A program made the translations under genes and the position numbers. Source: Ichthyophonus hoferi (lineage: Eukaryota > Opisthokonta > Ichthyosporea > Ichthyophonida > Ichthyophonidae). Taken from it: a DNA stretch of 63,658 nt. Below, piece after piece: positions 13,510 to 26,281 of this stretch; position 1 is the stretch's first letter; each line of letters starts with the position of its first letter. The notes under the pieces were generated by a model. That model was not told the DNA's origin, did not search any database, and was given only the letters and a program-made list of their open reading frames with translations. Location: contig NAOQ01000253.1 in NCBI GenBank assembly GCA_002751075.1, positions 3,400-67,057 on the forward strand, given 5' to 3'.

Positions 13510-15140
13510 ATAGCGGTTTGAAATTTGTTGAAGTATTTCAACCCTTACAAGTGTTTGGCCGAATACTTCATGATATCTTGTACAAAAATACTTATTGTTG
13601 ATGTAGCCTAGCATTGAACCTCTAACTGTCAAGTAGTATTTAGAAAGAGGTTTCAATCAATAATTAAGAGTTAGACATAACATTAACTAATGATAATTAA
13701 TTAATTACGTCACTAATTATAGTTAATTAGGACTAGATGTTTAGTGCAGTCTAAAACGTAAATTTACCATGATTTTAAATAGTGTTGGTCATTGGCATTT
13801 AATCAAACATGGTCATAGATGGTAATACGTGATATATAGCATCTAAAAGGATTCTTTACATAATCATGGGACTACTGGTTGTTAACAACTTGGGTTAAAT
13901 AAATTCCAGAATGAGCTTTTGAATAATCGTTGGACAATATGTTGGTACAAACTGTTACATAACAGTTAGATTGAGTTCATATTCAATAATACGCTTATCT
14001 TAAATATTTATCACATGGTCAACTGGTATTAACATGAACCAACAACTATATAACCAATGATTACAGAATTAGTTTGAATCCTGATTCCATAGTAAAGAAC
14101 AATAAAGTAACATGTTACATATTTCCTATATATCTATCATACGAAGTAGTAGTGACTGTTAAGAGGAGATATATTTTTACTCTTACTACCCCCCAAGTCA
14201 AACGTAAAATTATCATAGTCACTACAACTAAATTGAAATTTATAGGAAAAAAGAAGCAATACGTCCAACTCTCCTCTGACACAAGTGAAGAAGATGCTTC
14301 AAGAAGTCTCCTTGAGGACTTTGGTATTAGTACAAGTCCCAAATCAAGTGGAAGAAGGAGGACATCACATGTCCGTTGACAGTGGCACGGAATCTGCAAC
14401 AAACATTGAAGATTCTGACAGGGTGCAGTAGAAGTGTTCTGGGCCTATCTCAGTTTTGCATTTGACTTGGGGGCAGCAGGAGCAGAAATATCCTTTTTCT
14501 TAACAGCCACTACTACTTCGTATGACGGTTATATAGGAAATATGTTACTTATTGCTCTACATTATGGAATCAGGATTCAAACTAATTTTGTAATCATTGG
14601 TTATATAGTTGTTGGCTCATGTTAATACCAGTTGACCATGTGATAAATATTTAAGATAAGCCTATTATTGAATATGAACTCAATCTGTTATGTAATATGT
14701 TGTCACCAACATATTGTTGTATGATTATTTAAAGGTTTATTCTGAAACTTACTTAACTTAAGTTGTTATTAACCAGCCGTCTAATGACTATTGAGGAATC
14801 GTTCTGGATGCTATGTATCACGCATGTATTGTCAATCACCATGTGTGATTGAATATAAATGACCAACACTATTTAAAACCACATAGTAAATTTATGTTCT
14901 AGACTGCACTAAGCATCTAGTCCTAATTAACAGTGACTCGTGATATCGTGTAATTAATTAGTCATCATTAATTGATGTCCAACTCTTAATTACCGATTGA
15001 AAGCTCGTTCTAAATGCTACTTAACATTTAGAGGTTCAATGCTACATAAACAATAAACATTTTTGTATCAGCCATGAATTATTTGACCAAACACTTGTAT
15101 TGGCTGAAATACTTAAACAAAATATTTTGAAACCAATTTG
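13510..15140. mobile_element. Large foldback (inverted-repeat) element, arms about 0.7 kb
   Basis: The left arm (about 13510-14215) and right arm (about 14455-15140, reverse complement) match along almost their whole length with scattered substitutions and small indels. Matching pairs include TCACATGGTCAACTGG (13992-14027 region) with CCAGTTGACCATGTGA (14625-14643 region), ACATTTATTAGGACTAGATG-type blocks near 13727 and 14905, and CATTGAACCTCTAA near 13612 with TTAGAGGTTCAATG near 15025. The centre of about 240 bases carries a Ser/Lys-rich open stretch (14250-14379). The form suggests a non-autonomous DNA transposon with very long terminal inverted repeats. No transposase, short terminal motif or target-site duplication was identified. 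A related single arm lies at 54055-54590. Confidence 0.8.
14074..14379 (+). other. Open frame in the foldback centre, origin unknown
   Basis: This 101-codon frame runs from the inner left arm into the spacer. Its last 45 residues are hydrophilic (KKKQYVQLSSDTSEEDASRS, then a Ser/Arg-rich end) and look more protein-like than the AT-rich flank. It may be a captured coding scrap carried between the inverted repeats, or chance. No family is recognised. Confidence 0.2.
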
Positions 15141-15734
15141 ATCTTATAGTATATAGGCAATACCTGCTGATTTAAAATCTAAAAGACACTGGATCTATCG
15201 CTAATAGTATATAATAAGTTTATAACTTAAGCGGCGATCAACCAATCCTTTTTATCTCGTTTAAATACAGGGTTTGAAACCAGGCTTTTACAAATAGAAA
15301 GTTTTAATAAACCACTTTTACGCCAGAACTCAGTATATATATATTGAAATTATGCATTCACAAGTTAGTAATTAAGTCAACTTAAACAATAACCAATCAC
15401 AACTGTGTACAAAGTTAAGTTAAGAGATACTGTCTATAGCAAAAGCGTTTTATTTTGTTTCAAAGCCTGCTTGAATCAGCCGTCTATTTGTAATTTAACC
15501 GTTATATGCAGTTTGTTAATATAATGTAGTATTTTTATATATATGTATTTATTTATTGTTTCATTATACCAACTAAGATAAATAAATACATATAATTTAC
15601 TACGGCGTGTTAAATATTTAATAAAATTCTGATCAATTATCCAGCTAAGTATACCTACAAACCTCATAGTAATTTTTAAGTACTTCCTTGCACTGAAAAT
15701 CGATATTATTTGTCTAAGGAACCCACCAACGACC

Positions 15735-16014
15735 ATGTCAGCCCATGGCGCAGCACTTCAAGGCTATAACAATGACTTAGTACAAGGTGACCTTCTGGGC
15801 TTATAATTTGGGGTCCATTCATCTTGCAGCATATTTTCTATATTCTCTTTTCCAATGCTGAGGTCAACCAACCATGTTTAATGTTCCTTTTGTTTTTCCT
15901 CTCTATTTCTTCAGTTTTCCTTTGTCGTGCTCTTCTTATGCAATATCCTGTTCAACTGTACTTTTCATTTTCCGCTATTACTTTTTTTTAGGTATATTTA
16001 ACAACATAAACATC

Positions 16015-16046
<32 letters not shown>

Positions 16047-16788
16047 NNNNNNNNNNNNNNNNNNNNNNNNNNNNNNNNNNNNNNNNNNNNNNNNNNNNNN
16101 NNNNNNNNNNNNNNNNNNNNNNNNNNNNNNNNNNNNNNNNNNNNNNNNNNNNNNNNNNNNNNNNNNNNNNNNNNNNNNNNNNNNNNNNNNNNNNNNNNNN
16201 NNNNNNNNNNNNNNNNNNNNNNNNNNNNNNNNNNNNNNNNNNNNNNNNNNNNNNNNNNNNNNNNNNNNNNNNNNNNNNNNNNNNNNNNNNNNNNNNNNNN
16301 NNNNNNNNNNNNNNNNNNNNNNNNNNNNNNNNNNNNNNNNNNNNNNNNNNNNNNNNNNNNNNNNNNNNNNNNNNNNNNNNNNNNNNNNNNNNNNNNNNNN
16401 NNNNNNNNNNNNNNNNNNNNNNNNNNNNNNNNNNNNNNNNNNNNNNNNNNNNNNNNNNNNNNNNNNNNNNNNNNNNNNNNNNNNNNNNNNNNNNNNNNNN
16501 NNNNNNNNNNNNNNNNNNNNNNNNNNNNNNNNNNNNNNNNNNNNNNNNNNNNNNNNNNNNNNNNNNNNNNNNNNNNNNNNNNNNNNNNNNNNNNNNNNNN
16601 NNNNNNNNNNNNNNNNNNNNNNNNNNNNNNNNNNNNNNNNNNNNNNNNNNNNNNNNNNNNNNNNNNNNNNNNNNNNNNNNNNNNNNNNNNNNNNNNNNNN
16701 NNNNNNNNNNNNNNNNNNNNNNNNNNNNNNNNNNNNNNNNNNNNNNNNNNNNNNNNNNNNNNNNNNNNNNNNNNNNNNNNNNNNNNNN

Positions 16789-16825
<37 letters not shown>

Positions 16826-17539
16826 ACACAACTACCACTCTTTTCCCTATTTCAAAAGATATATTTGTACTTGCAGTATGTTTACTGTTTACTCCTATTT
16901 TTTTTTTCTACTCTTACTTGAGTAATCCAACGTATATATATATATATATATATATTTAATTACCCTTTCCTTTTATAAAAGACGTAAAAATAAATTTTAT
17001 TTGCACGGCCGTCCACAAAAGTATGTCATCAACTGTTCAAAATGCGTGCTTCTACCTTCGTTTGGTATTTACTATTTTTCCTCCAATTCACCAAGTTGGT
17101 TTAGTAAATCAATGTTATTTTTTTCTAATATAATTACATACTTAATTACGTTTAACTGAAGCAAAAATAACCATTCTACACACTTGCAGGCATCGAAGCC
17201 TTGCGAACTAAACGTCACAATGTCAAAGAAGATATAAGTGTATTGGAGAGAGAAAAGGAGCAGTTAGAGACTGAGTTAGCTGCTATTGCACGTATGTTTG
17301 ATTTTATACTATATCCTACTATATCCTGCTATATCCCATACCATGTCATACTATATAATATTATATCATACCATATCATATCATACCATACCATACCATA
17401 TAGTATATAGTAACATATACTTTATTATTTTATATGGTAGTCTATTTTAGTATATTTGCATCACTAATATTTATGTATTTCGATACTGCCTATCGAATGT
17501 TTTTGTATTTTTTATATATCTCTGATCTCCTATGTACAC

Positions 17540-17573
<34 letters not shown>

Positions 17574-18814
17574 TACATATATTCTTACCTACCTTTTTTT
17601 TTTTCAACCTATACTTTTTATTGTTTGTTTTTTCAAATCATTTTTAATTTAGATAATATTGCTAGAGAGATTATCTCTCCGTGATTACAAATCAACCATT
17701 CCTTCTTTAATTGTTTTCTTTCCAATCCAAAATACAGAGAAACTTAAGTCCGTGGACAAAAAACTTACGAGTAAACGAAATCGCCTAGAGCAATATAATG
17801 CTACTATTGCAGAGTCAGAACAGGCTTATATTAAGGTATATATATACATATACATTATACATACATTCATTCATTAATACTAACATAAATGCGTCAATAC
17901 TATATGTAGCTTGATATATATGCAGTCTGTTAATTACATCAGACAGTGTTGTGTACATACCCCTAATATCTTTTAACTCGATTGAAACTCTATTAGTGCG
18001 TCAGTTAAATTTTGTGTAGCAGTAGATTGGTTTATGTTAATGCCCTATACTCGATATATATATACGTTTACATATGGTTGAACACATATTTTTTACTTTA
18101 TGTCTAATAGTAATATTGCAGAATAAAATGTACTACAATTACTATATAAAACTTTAAAACCAAGTTTCTAAAATTTGTTTTTTAGGAATGGAATGCCTTG
18201 TATATTGTATATATATACATATGGCTTTGTATTGAGTATTTTTTTATATTGGGCATTTTATTGGGGACTTGAGTCTTCTAACCTCTCATATATAGTGTTT
18301 ATAATTCATATAACATTAAACTAAAGGACCATTGGTTGTCAATTTTATACTTGTGTGGTTAGTTAGCCAGATAATGCCATATATTGAATTATAATTATCC
18401 AATAACTTATAAGGATATAATAACACTAGCCGCAGACTTTCCTCTCTTTTTTTTCTTTTCTTTCTCTACCTTGTGTACCTGTACGTACATATATACTTTT
18501 ATCATACGTAACATTCCCCTTTTTTTCTTTTTTCTCTCCTATATATTGAAACGAATTTTAATATCTCTGTGTATGTTCAATAAATATATTGCAGTAGATT
18601 ATGTATGATTTTTGATTACCTTGGTATATCCTTTTCATTGGGTGTGCGTCATTGCACAGGAGAGCTGGGCTTTTATCATTGGGCTTTTATCACATCCCTA
18701 ACATACATGTGTATATATATACATGCACAGATTTTAGAAAGTTCCCAGGCACTTCTGGAGCTACTCAAGCGGAATACTGGTCGGCTGCATGCTAATGGAA
18801 GGCATGATGATTAG
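15735..18814 (+). CDS. SSNA1: SSNA1 / NA14 microtubule-nucleation protein, 4 exons
   Basis: SSNA1 is a small all-helical coiled-coil protein of centrioles, basal bodies and the midbody. The family forms fibrils on microtubules, promotes branching and binds spastin. Inferred exons are 15735-15786, 17190-17291, 17738-17835 and 18731-18814, giving 111 residues (human 119). The start MSAHGAALQGYNNDLV matches human MTQQGAALQNYNNELV. Later matches are RLEQYNATIAESEQAYIKIL to human NEFDRTIAETEAAYLKIL, and ESSQALLELLKR to ESSQTLLSVLKR. The protein is one long heptad-rich helix with a short polar tail ending HDD. Intron 1 contains the assembly gap at 16047-16788, so its length is unknown. Presence of SSNA1 suggests centrioles or flagella at some life stage, though this is not proof. 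Confidence 0.93.
16047..16788. other. Assembly gap (742 N) flanked by poly-T
   Basis: The gap lies in SSNA1 intron 1. It has about 30 T on its left (16016-16046) and 36 T on its right (16789-16824), so the break is probably a homopolymer or repeat that stopped assembly. Long open frames through it are artefacts. Confidence 0.99.
17300..17410. repeat. CATAC/CATAT pentanucleotide-like tandem repeat
   Basis: Repeated TATCATACCATA-like units lie in SSNA1 intron 2, just after the donor of exon 2. Confidence 0.7.
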
Positions 18815-20408
18815 CCAATTGATAGCTAATTAATTCTAACCATACCGTAGATTACTTTAATATATGTATGTCACTCTCTGTATATTAGAGATAACTAGAT
18901 CATATTTACATGGATGTTATTGGTGCACTATTTTAAAATTATTTGAGGAACCAATGAACTTCTCTCCTACCTGGACTGACCTTTATAGTGCCCGATGATG
19001 TCTGATATGAATATATACCCAATAAACTGATAAATTATAAGAGGTGTATTGTATTGTCTGCCATTATTGTATTATATTGTACGGTATTGTATTTGGTTGT
19101 AGTGTATTTGTATGATCTTAAATAGTATGGTGTTGTGTTGTGTTGTGTTGTATTGGTTGTATTATATATACTACACTGTATTGTATTATAGGTATATTCA
19201 TATTATTTCAAATGATTTATTAATTCTGAAAAGGTTGTAGAAGAGATGCGGATAATTTCGTGGAAAAATCACAATACGCTCACTAATATATATGCATACT
19301 GTTTAATCATTGCTTACTTAAACCAGTCTACGCAATTAATCTTAATTAATTAATTAATTCGTCTATGAGTCCCTTGAAATTAACAATGTAGTTCTATTCA
19401 GAAAATATTTATGTGATGTAGAGTATAAGTAAAATGGTAAGAACATATACCATTCTGTGAGAGCACTACTTTGCAAACAACTCTATACACATCTACACCT
19501 TTTCTTTTTTAATATTCAATCAATTTAGCTATGGATTAATATTTATATGCACGTCTCTTTGAAAATAGAATGTACATGTATAACATCAGCTTTACTATAG
19601 TATTATGTTCTTCAGTTGTATTCTTTTCTTTTTCTTGCTCTCTTTCACCATAATTATGTTTACATCACTCTTTAACCACAACACAATTGTATGCTTTGTT
19701 ACCATAATCCAAAAATTATACACTATAGTGAAATAGCTTGTTTCATAAAACCGTACATTGAATTATATGTATTATATCTTATATTATACACGTAAGGTAT
19801 AATACTATCTATTCAAAGAGAAGAATTTTTTTTTGATTGTTTTAATTTGATTGGATTTGATTATGAACTGGATACCTTGAATAAATATAAAGAATCTATA
19901 AACCTCTAAATCAATGGAACCACTCTGTTAAAATGGGACGCCTTGTCCCATTGGTCTAAAAATTTACTTGACATAACAAGGGCACGATTCATGACACTTA
20001 TTTAATAATTATGTGCAACAACTGGGTTGTGATTGGCCCAGGGTCCAAATTAAGAGACTGTGTTGCATAAAGAGAAGATATGTATAGGTAACTATATATA
20101 GGTAATACTATAATAACATATATTTGTACTATATCCTACCATATATATACATGTATACATCTATAAACAATAGTATCATAACATAATAACATACATAATA
20201 TATTTATATACTATATCATACCGTATATATGTATACATCTATAGATAATACTATAATAGCATATGCTATATCCCACTGTATATATACATTTATACAACTA
20301 TAAATAATAATATTATAACATACATAATATAATAACATATGCCATATAGCTATTATATAATACACAACCTCTCACTCTCCGTTCTCTCCCTTCTTTCCCT
20401 ATATATAT
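18815..20408. other. Intergenic region between SSNA1 and the ALS small-subunit gene
   Basis: This is the 3' flank of both genes, which converge here. It is AT-rich, with GTATTGTATT-type repeats around 19040-19190. I see no coding sequence. Confidence 0.6.
20080..20345. repeat. Three-copy tandem repeat of about 90-100 bases
   Basis: Three diverged units share the order ACTATA(A/G)TA...CATA, CTATATC(C/A)(T/C)ACC(A/G)TATATAT, then TATACATCTATA(A/G)A(C/T)AATA. They sit just downstream of the ALS small-subunit stop codon. Confidence 0.6.
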
Positions 20409-23197
20409 CTAACTAGGGGGCAGGGCAGCCAAGTCCACCTCTGACTTTTCTTCCTCTACATGTTCACTTTCCACTGGAGTTCGAGCCATGGCAACCACGC
20501 CTGTATGTTGTTAAACAACCAATTATATTGTGTTAGTGTTGTGTTCTGTTGCTGCACATATCAGTATATCATTTCATATTGATAATAGTATATTAGTATT
20601 GTACAATTTATATTATTTCTTATCAATTGTACTTACTTACTACATTACTACATTACTATTGTATTGAATATTATGTCTTTCATTTGTCTCTTTTTATTTA
20701 TCTCACTTCCTCTCTCTCCCTCTTTCTTTCTCTCTCTCTCTCTCTCTCTTTCTGCCCCTCTCTTCCCTCACCCTAATCCTCCACCCCAACCTGTCCTAGA
20801 CGCCTCCAGTATATAGTAAGGATGAAGCAAGGACATAAAGGTAATAACCCTAGCTGGCCTAGCAGCAAGCTCGATGATAATTGCATCCATGCCAACGTCT
20901 TGTACCTTGCCCTCAAACAACGCGGTCAATTCTGTCAGAGATCGACGGTTCAGATCTCTAGATATATTATGTTTGGTATGAACGGGTTAGTTTTAATGGG
21001 TGTTGCGTTACCGTGGTTACTGTGGTTATCATTGGCTATTGGTTTCTGGTTGCTAAGTTGCTAGGTTGCTAGGGTATGTGATACAATTTCAAGAAATTGT
21101 TATGGTGGGTAAGTATTTTTTTACTTTTTTTACCAATATATATGGATAAATATTTAAGCGTATGTTTAAGTGAAGAAAAAGTGTTTAGTATATATAATAA
21201 TATAATGTTAAGGTTAGCTTATGTGTCTATATAATTGTGTATAGGTACATACTTCTACTGTTATTCGAATAATTACTAGCACCCATCTACTTTATTATGC
21301 CTGATTCCGTACTCTTTTACTACACCCAATCATTATATCATTCATGACCGACAAGTGAGCATTAATATTACTAGATCACAGATCTAACTGAATTATTGTC
21401 AATGGTACATCATGTGATTGGTTAAAAATAGTATGTATAACGTGTATAAGGTATATAGTATATAATATAATAGTAGGTAAATGTATAGAGTATATAGTAC
21501 ATAGTATATAGTATATATTATATATATGTTATAGGTTATATATTTTATGTTATGTTATGTTATATACCTTCTCATTCGTTTAGGCAAGTCGTTATTCTCT
21601 TTATCTAGACTGACTTTGATTAGTAACAACTCTCTCTCTACCATACTCATATCAGTATAATCTACTACGGCCCATACTGGCACCATGTCTTCAAGTTGAG
21701 CACGGAGCTGTAGAGATGAGTGGAGGTACGTATTAGTAATATTGAATAAGGGCTATACAGTTTTTATCTTAAATTATCTTTTTCTGCTTGCAATTTTCCG
21801 CTGTTACCCTGCACATGAACATGAGTATACGTAGAATAATTACTAATCACACATATCATCATACATGCTATCCTACATACTATCTTACACACTATCCCAC
21901 ATACTATCCTACATACTATCCTACATATTATCATATATGTTATCCTACATACTATCCTACATACTATTATACATACTAACTTACATATTATACAAGCTAA
22001 ATAAACTAGAATAATTAAAATAACTACAGCATAATATTGATAATTACTGCAGGTACTGTAATGAACACACTGTAGATTTCTTGCTTTCTTTGCTATTCAA
22101 GTTTTACCAAACCGTACAACAATACCTTGAATATACAATACAATACCATTTGCATGTACATACCTGCTCAGACGCATGAGTGGTATCGTAGAAAACTAGT
22201 GTCATCCGGGAAAGGTCAGGCACGTTAGTTCGTCCGACCACTAGACTGTCTATATTAAAACCTCTGGCCGATATCATCCCCGACAACTTACTAAGTACCC
22301 CTGTAAGTAGGTGGGTAGGTAGGTAGGTAGGTAGAATAATATGGTTTTGTTGATCAGATAAACAGATAATAAAGTATATTTTTAAATACAAATGGCCAAG
22401 ATATTTACGCAGTTCTCATCCTGACCAACTAACTCAATGGAAACGACAGACTAACACTAATCTCTATGCCATTGAGAAAAAAATCATACTCCATCTAAGC
22501 CAGTTTCAGTTACATGGTTATATAGTTATATATACTATTTAATTACCTGGCCCAATAACAAATGTTAATTTTTATGCCGTAGGTATCTATGTATGTGCAG
22601 ACTAAACAAATCCTAATAAAACAAACCAGAGCATATACAAAACCAAACTTCTTCCTCTTTCTCTCCCTCTCTCTCTCTCTCTCACTCGTGTTTATATATA
22701 GTGTAATATATTATGTTATAGTATGTTATAGTGTATTATATTACATTATATTATATTTTATTATATTATGTTATGTTATATTTTATTATATTATAGTATA
22801 TTATATTATATTATATTATATTATATTATATTATATTATATTATAGTTTACTTTGTCATATTATGCTAGAATACGTTATATATATATATAAAAATAAAGA
22901 AGGCTAACCAGGTTCATTCTGTACAAGTGCCACGAATGTTCTTCGTTGCTTAGCTGAGGGGCCAACATATTTTGTACTAGTGATGGATTTCAATAGATTT
23001 TCACACACTTCTTCTGGATCGTTGTTGTTTTTGTTGTTTTTGTTGTTTGTGTTTTCAGTACTGGCATATCTATATCCTTTCATTAGACCGGTATTAAAGG
23101 GAATACTCGAAAGTCGTGAGGCAGTCAAGGGAATGATCATCGAAGAAAGGCCTCGTCGTGCGAGGGAAAATATATGTGCCATGTTTTGTGTCTGCAT
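20409..23197 (-). CDS. ILV6: Acetolactate synthase regulatory (small) subunit, mitochondrial, 5 exons
   Basis: This subunit binds catalytic acetolactate synthase in the mitochondrion and confers valine feedback control on the first common step of valine/isoleucine synthesis. Exons in coding order are 23197-22909, 22300-22164, 21707-21568, 20957-20791 and 20500-20409, joining in phase to 274 residues. Residues 1 to about 60 are Ser/Arg-rich and acid-poor, as in a mitochondrial presequence. The first ACT domain begins RRTFVALVQNEPGVLSKLSG and runs through ARGFNIDSLVVGRT. The linker carries LRAQLEDMVPVWAVVDYTD, and the second domain includes ALFEGKVQDVGMDAIIIELA and HPYYILEASRTG. The order matches yeast Ilv6. 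An in-frame second ATG six codons in could be the true start. The gene is head to head with the reductoisomerase gene about 3.1 kb away. The catalytic subunit is not in this window. Confidence 0.95.
21845..21990. repeat. Short tandem repeat, unit CATACTATCCTA
   Basis: About ten imperfect copies of an 11-13 base CATACTATCCTA-like unit lie in intron 2 of the ALS small-subunit gene. Confidence 0.75.
22695..22860. repeat. TTATA pentanucleotide microsatellite
   Basis: Long runs of TTATA/ATATT units lie in intron 1 of the ALS small-subunit gene. The plus-strand open frame through it is a repeat artefact. Confidence 0.85.
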
Positions 23198-26100
23198 GGA
23201 AAGCGAAAGGAATGAGCTAGTTTGTATTTGAATATTATTTCAGTAAGAAATTTAGTTACTCTTACTTACTCCTGTTTACTCCCACAAACTCTCCTTTCTT
23301 GTCAATATTGTCATTAATATCGTCTCAACATAAAGTGTTTGGATATCTGTAAGAGATCAATTGTATATTAAGAACAAACAAATGCATGCTCTGGCTTATA
23401 CCTTTATTTAATTAAAACAGAAAGAATAGGACAAATGTAATAATATATCTGAATTTTAGTGAGCCTAATATAATGGCTGGATAGGTAGCAATTAACAGCG
23501 TAATATATTTTAGATATTATTTTTTAAAAGGAGGTGTAAGAATTGATAGAATAAACCTTGAGGATACATTAAATGATGTGTGGGCCCAACTCAACACAAA
23601 ACCAAAGTAATCAGAAAAAATACCCTTATGTCTCAAAAAAAGTTTAATTTAACTAGGTAAAATCTATTTTATACGAAACAACCACAAAGTAAATTTGATA
23701 CAAGAAATCTTTTCTTTCTTGGTTATAGGAATATATCGGGTCATCTAGTAAAACAATATATGTGACAATACATTCATCTAGTCCACGGCATCGACGAAAA
23801 TTAAGTGTGCGGTTCAGTGTGTAGTGATTTATATTTAACTATAGGTGTATGGTACCTTTTTAAGGAATCTTGTCAGAATAGCTCTCCACTCAGTTGGAAT
23901 GTGCCCAGTTTTACAATTTTGTACTTACTATCGTTATCTCTCTTTCATTTCCTCTTTCAGGGGTTTATCTTTTGTTGCTTTTCTCAGTATTGTCCTGTGC
24001 TTCTAACAAAAAATTCATATCAGGTATTGCAAGCTTGTATATTTTCATATATTTAACCTCATACTTGGGTTTTTAAAATAATTTTCTGTGCTAACTAGAT
24101 CGAGTCTCTCTTCGGTCTAAAACTGAAAGATTTTCATTCACTTACCTAGCCTTTGTTTGTTATTTCTGTCTCATTGTTTGAATGCTTAGTATTCGTAGCA
24201 TTATAGCATATAGCCTTTACTAAAAAAAAAAACATCACAGTTTAATATATAAAAAAAGCTTTTAAAAAAAGTCTCAATATTAAGACCAAAAATAGTACAT
24301 ACCTAAAGAAATATATTTTGTTTAAATAATTAGCCCTAAAGCTTATAAGAAAAATAGAAAAAGTAAATATCAGTCAAGAAAATATGAGTATACCCTTGCA
24401 TGTTAATCTGCCTTTACGCGTATACACAAACATTATAACACGGCCTCTCTGAACTGTATGGGGGGTGAGGGTTAATGTGCCAATAGGAAAACGTAAGCTA
24501 TTCAATACCGAAAATACTATAAAAAATCCTATTTAAAATTCTAATAAGTTTTACTGCACATATTTAATTGGTTATAAATGCGTATACAATTTTATAGCAT
24601 ATTTTTATCATGTAGATCTGCGTCTTGTTGACATCTCTAGAATAGGAAGGTCCAATCATAATTACGTATTATTTTATTTTCATTGGTGGGGGGTTTGTAA
24701 AGCTGCAATGATAACCCGAATAAGTTAGAATGACCGTGTGATAGGGGTGTCATGACTCATGACCTTTAGTTATATGAGTCGCCCATCAGTGTAAATGTGA
24801 ACTCTTTAATAGCTCTTACGCGTTGGTCAACTTTTGAAGAACCTAAACTGTGTGATACTGAAACACACTATGACAACTTCACACGTGTTTGTACTTGGGG
24901 CTCAGTCCCGCACCTTGTGTAATACTCAAGCAAATTTATTCCACCAGATTGCTTCAGCATAATAATTAACAAATTTCTACAACTTAAGCTAAGTAAATGA
25001 AAAATACTCTTTTTTTGAATAGGATATACATATGTGCTCCTTATGGTCTATACTGAGGATACCTGATGGTTTTCATAGCCTGAAAGATGCAGCTAGTAGA
25101 CTTGATTTTGATTAGAATGGGAATGGCTCATGCGTATCAAGGCTTACCAATGAATGAAAAACGTTGAAGGACTGCAATACCACTATATCCCTTGAAGATA
25201 CTAATAAGTAACCGGTATACATAGCATAAAAAGAGGGAACCAACATCACTAAATTGATGTACTTTATGGCCACCCTATTATTCCACGGCATTCCTCCAGC
25301 ATTAAAATATAATGATCGGATTGATTTATAATGGCTCAGACAATAGAGCTAGAAGTTTGGTGGAAACAAAATTAAGGTGCGAAGCGTTTTTTTTTTATGA
25401 AAATGCCTCGATAACCACCCATTGATGTAGAAAGTTATTGTCCAAAGTTTTTAATCATACACCAATTATGAATTGCTTGGATTATGCGTAATGATTTCCA
25501 AGATGGGTATGAAATATTTATTGACTATTAAAATAAATGTTTAACTGCTGACTAATTGCTCTGCTTTCCTTGGAATATAAAATAAAAAACATATTCTCTT
25601 TAAAAAAGGCAAAAACAAAATATTGAATCACACTACTCTTCTAGTTCAACTCGTGAGAGAAGTTGAGTAGAGCAAAATACAATCCAGTAATTTTTACCTC
25701 CGCATAATTTATTAGTTGTTTATGTTCTATAAACAATATTAAAGGGCCATATGTAGAATTTAATAACATCTAATTGATCTTTTGTGCTCAATTGTATATA
25801 TATTTGTCATTGTTAAAACTGAATTATTGGTAATGATACCAATATAGATTAATCAAAACAATATAATTATTCGCAAATAAATACTTACTCAACTGAGAAG
25901 TCTAGGGAGACTAGATAAGAAAACGAACACGAATAGGACAAAAACAGATTAAAAACAGATTTCAATATTATCGGAACTTTTTGTTCTACAGGAGAGGGGT
26001 TGTCTATTTTTTTCATTTTCAAATTATTTTTTTCGGATAATATACTCCTATCAGCAACACATAGTGTTTCAATGGTAATTATTTCCTTTGTTTCTTTATT

Positions 26101-26281
26101 TTTTATCCTCATACGCGCCGTTATTTGTTTATATAAAAAAAGAGCACGTTATACAATCCTCTGACACTGTGCTTCTTATCTGATTGTGATTTTCACTACA
26201 TAAGTGTGTGTATGCAAAAGTGGGTACCTGTCATAACAGTATCCTGATAAGTGATTTCTTCCTTTCCTTGTGCAGGTAACC
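23198..26281. other. Shared upstream region between divergent branched-chain amino acid genes
   Basis: About 3.1 kb separates the two start codons. No gene is recognised. Poly-A/T runs and weak open frames are present. The pyrimidine-rich CTTTCCTTGTGCAG just before 26276 resembles an intron acceptor six bases ahead of the reductoisomerase ATG, so the ILV5-type gene may have a 5' untranslated exon inside this region. Promoters for both genes should lie here, but no specific element could be assigned. Confidence 0.6.

Noticed and set aside
15010-15045. tRNA B-box-like GGTTCAATGCT in the foldback arm
   Set aside because: No A box or cloverleaf around it, and the same string in other copies follows the element's own consensus.
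15874-16959. Long open frames of 277-361 codons on both strands
   Set aside because: They run through the N gap and its poly-T borders. Only Phe or Lys homopolymer and unknown residues are encoded.
25040-25560. Possible decayed retroelement coding sequence between the two ILV genes
   Set aside because: Some peptide strings looked protein-like, but no polymerase, protease or integrase motif could be recognised.
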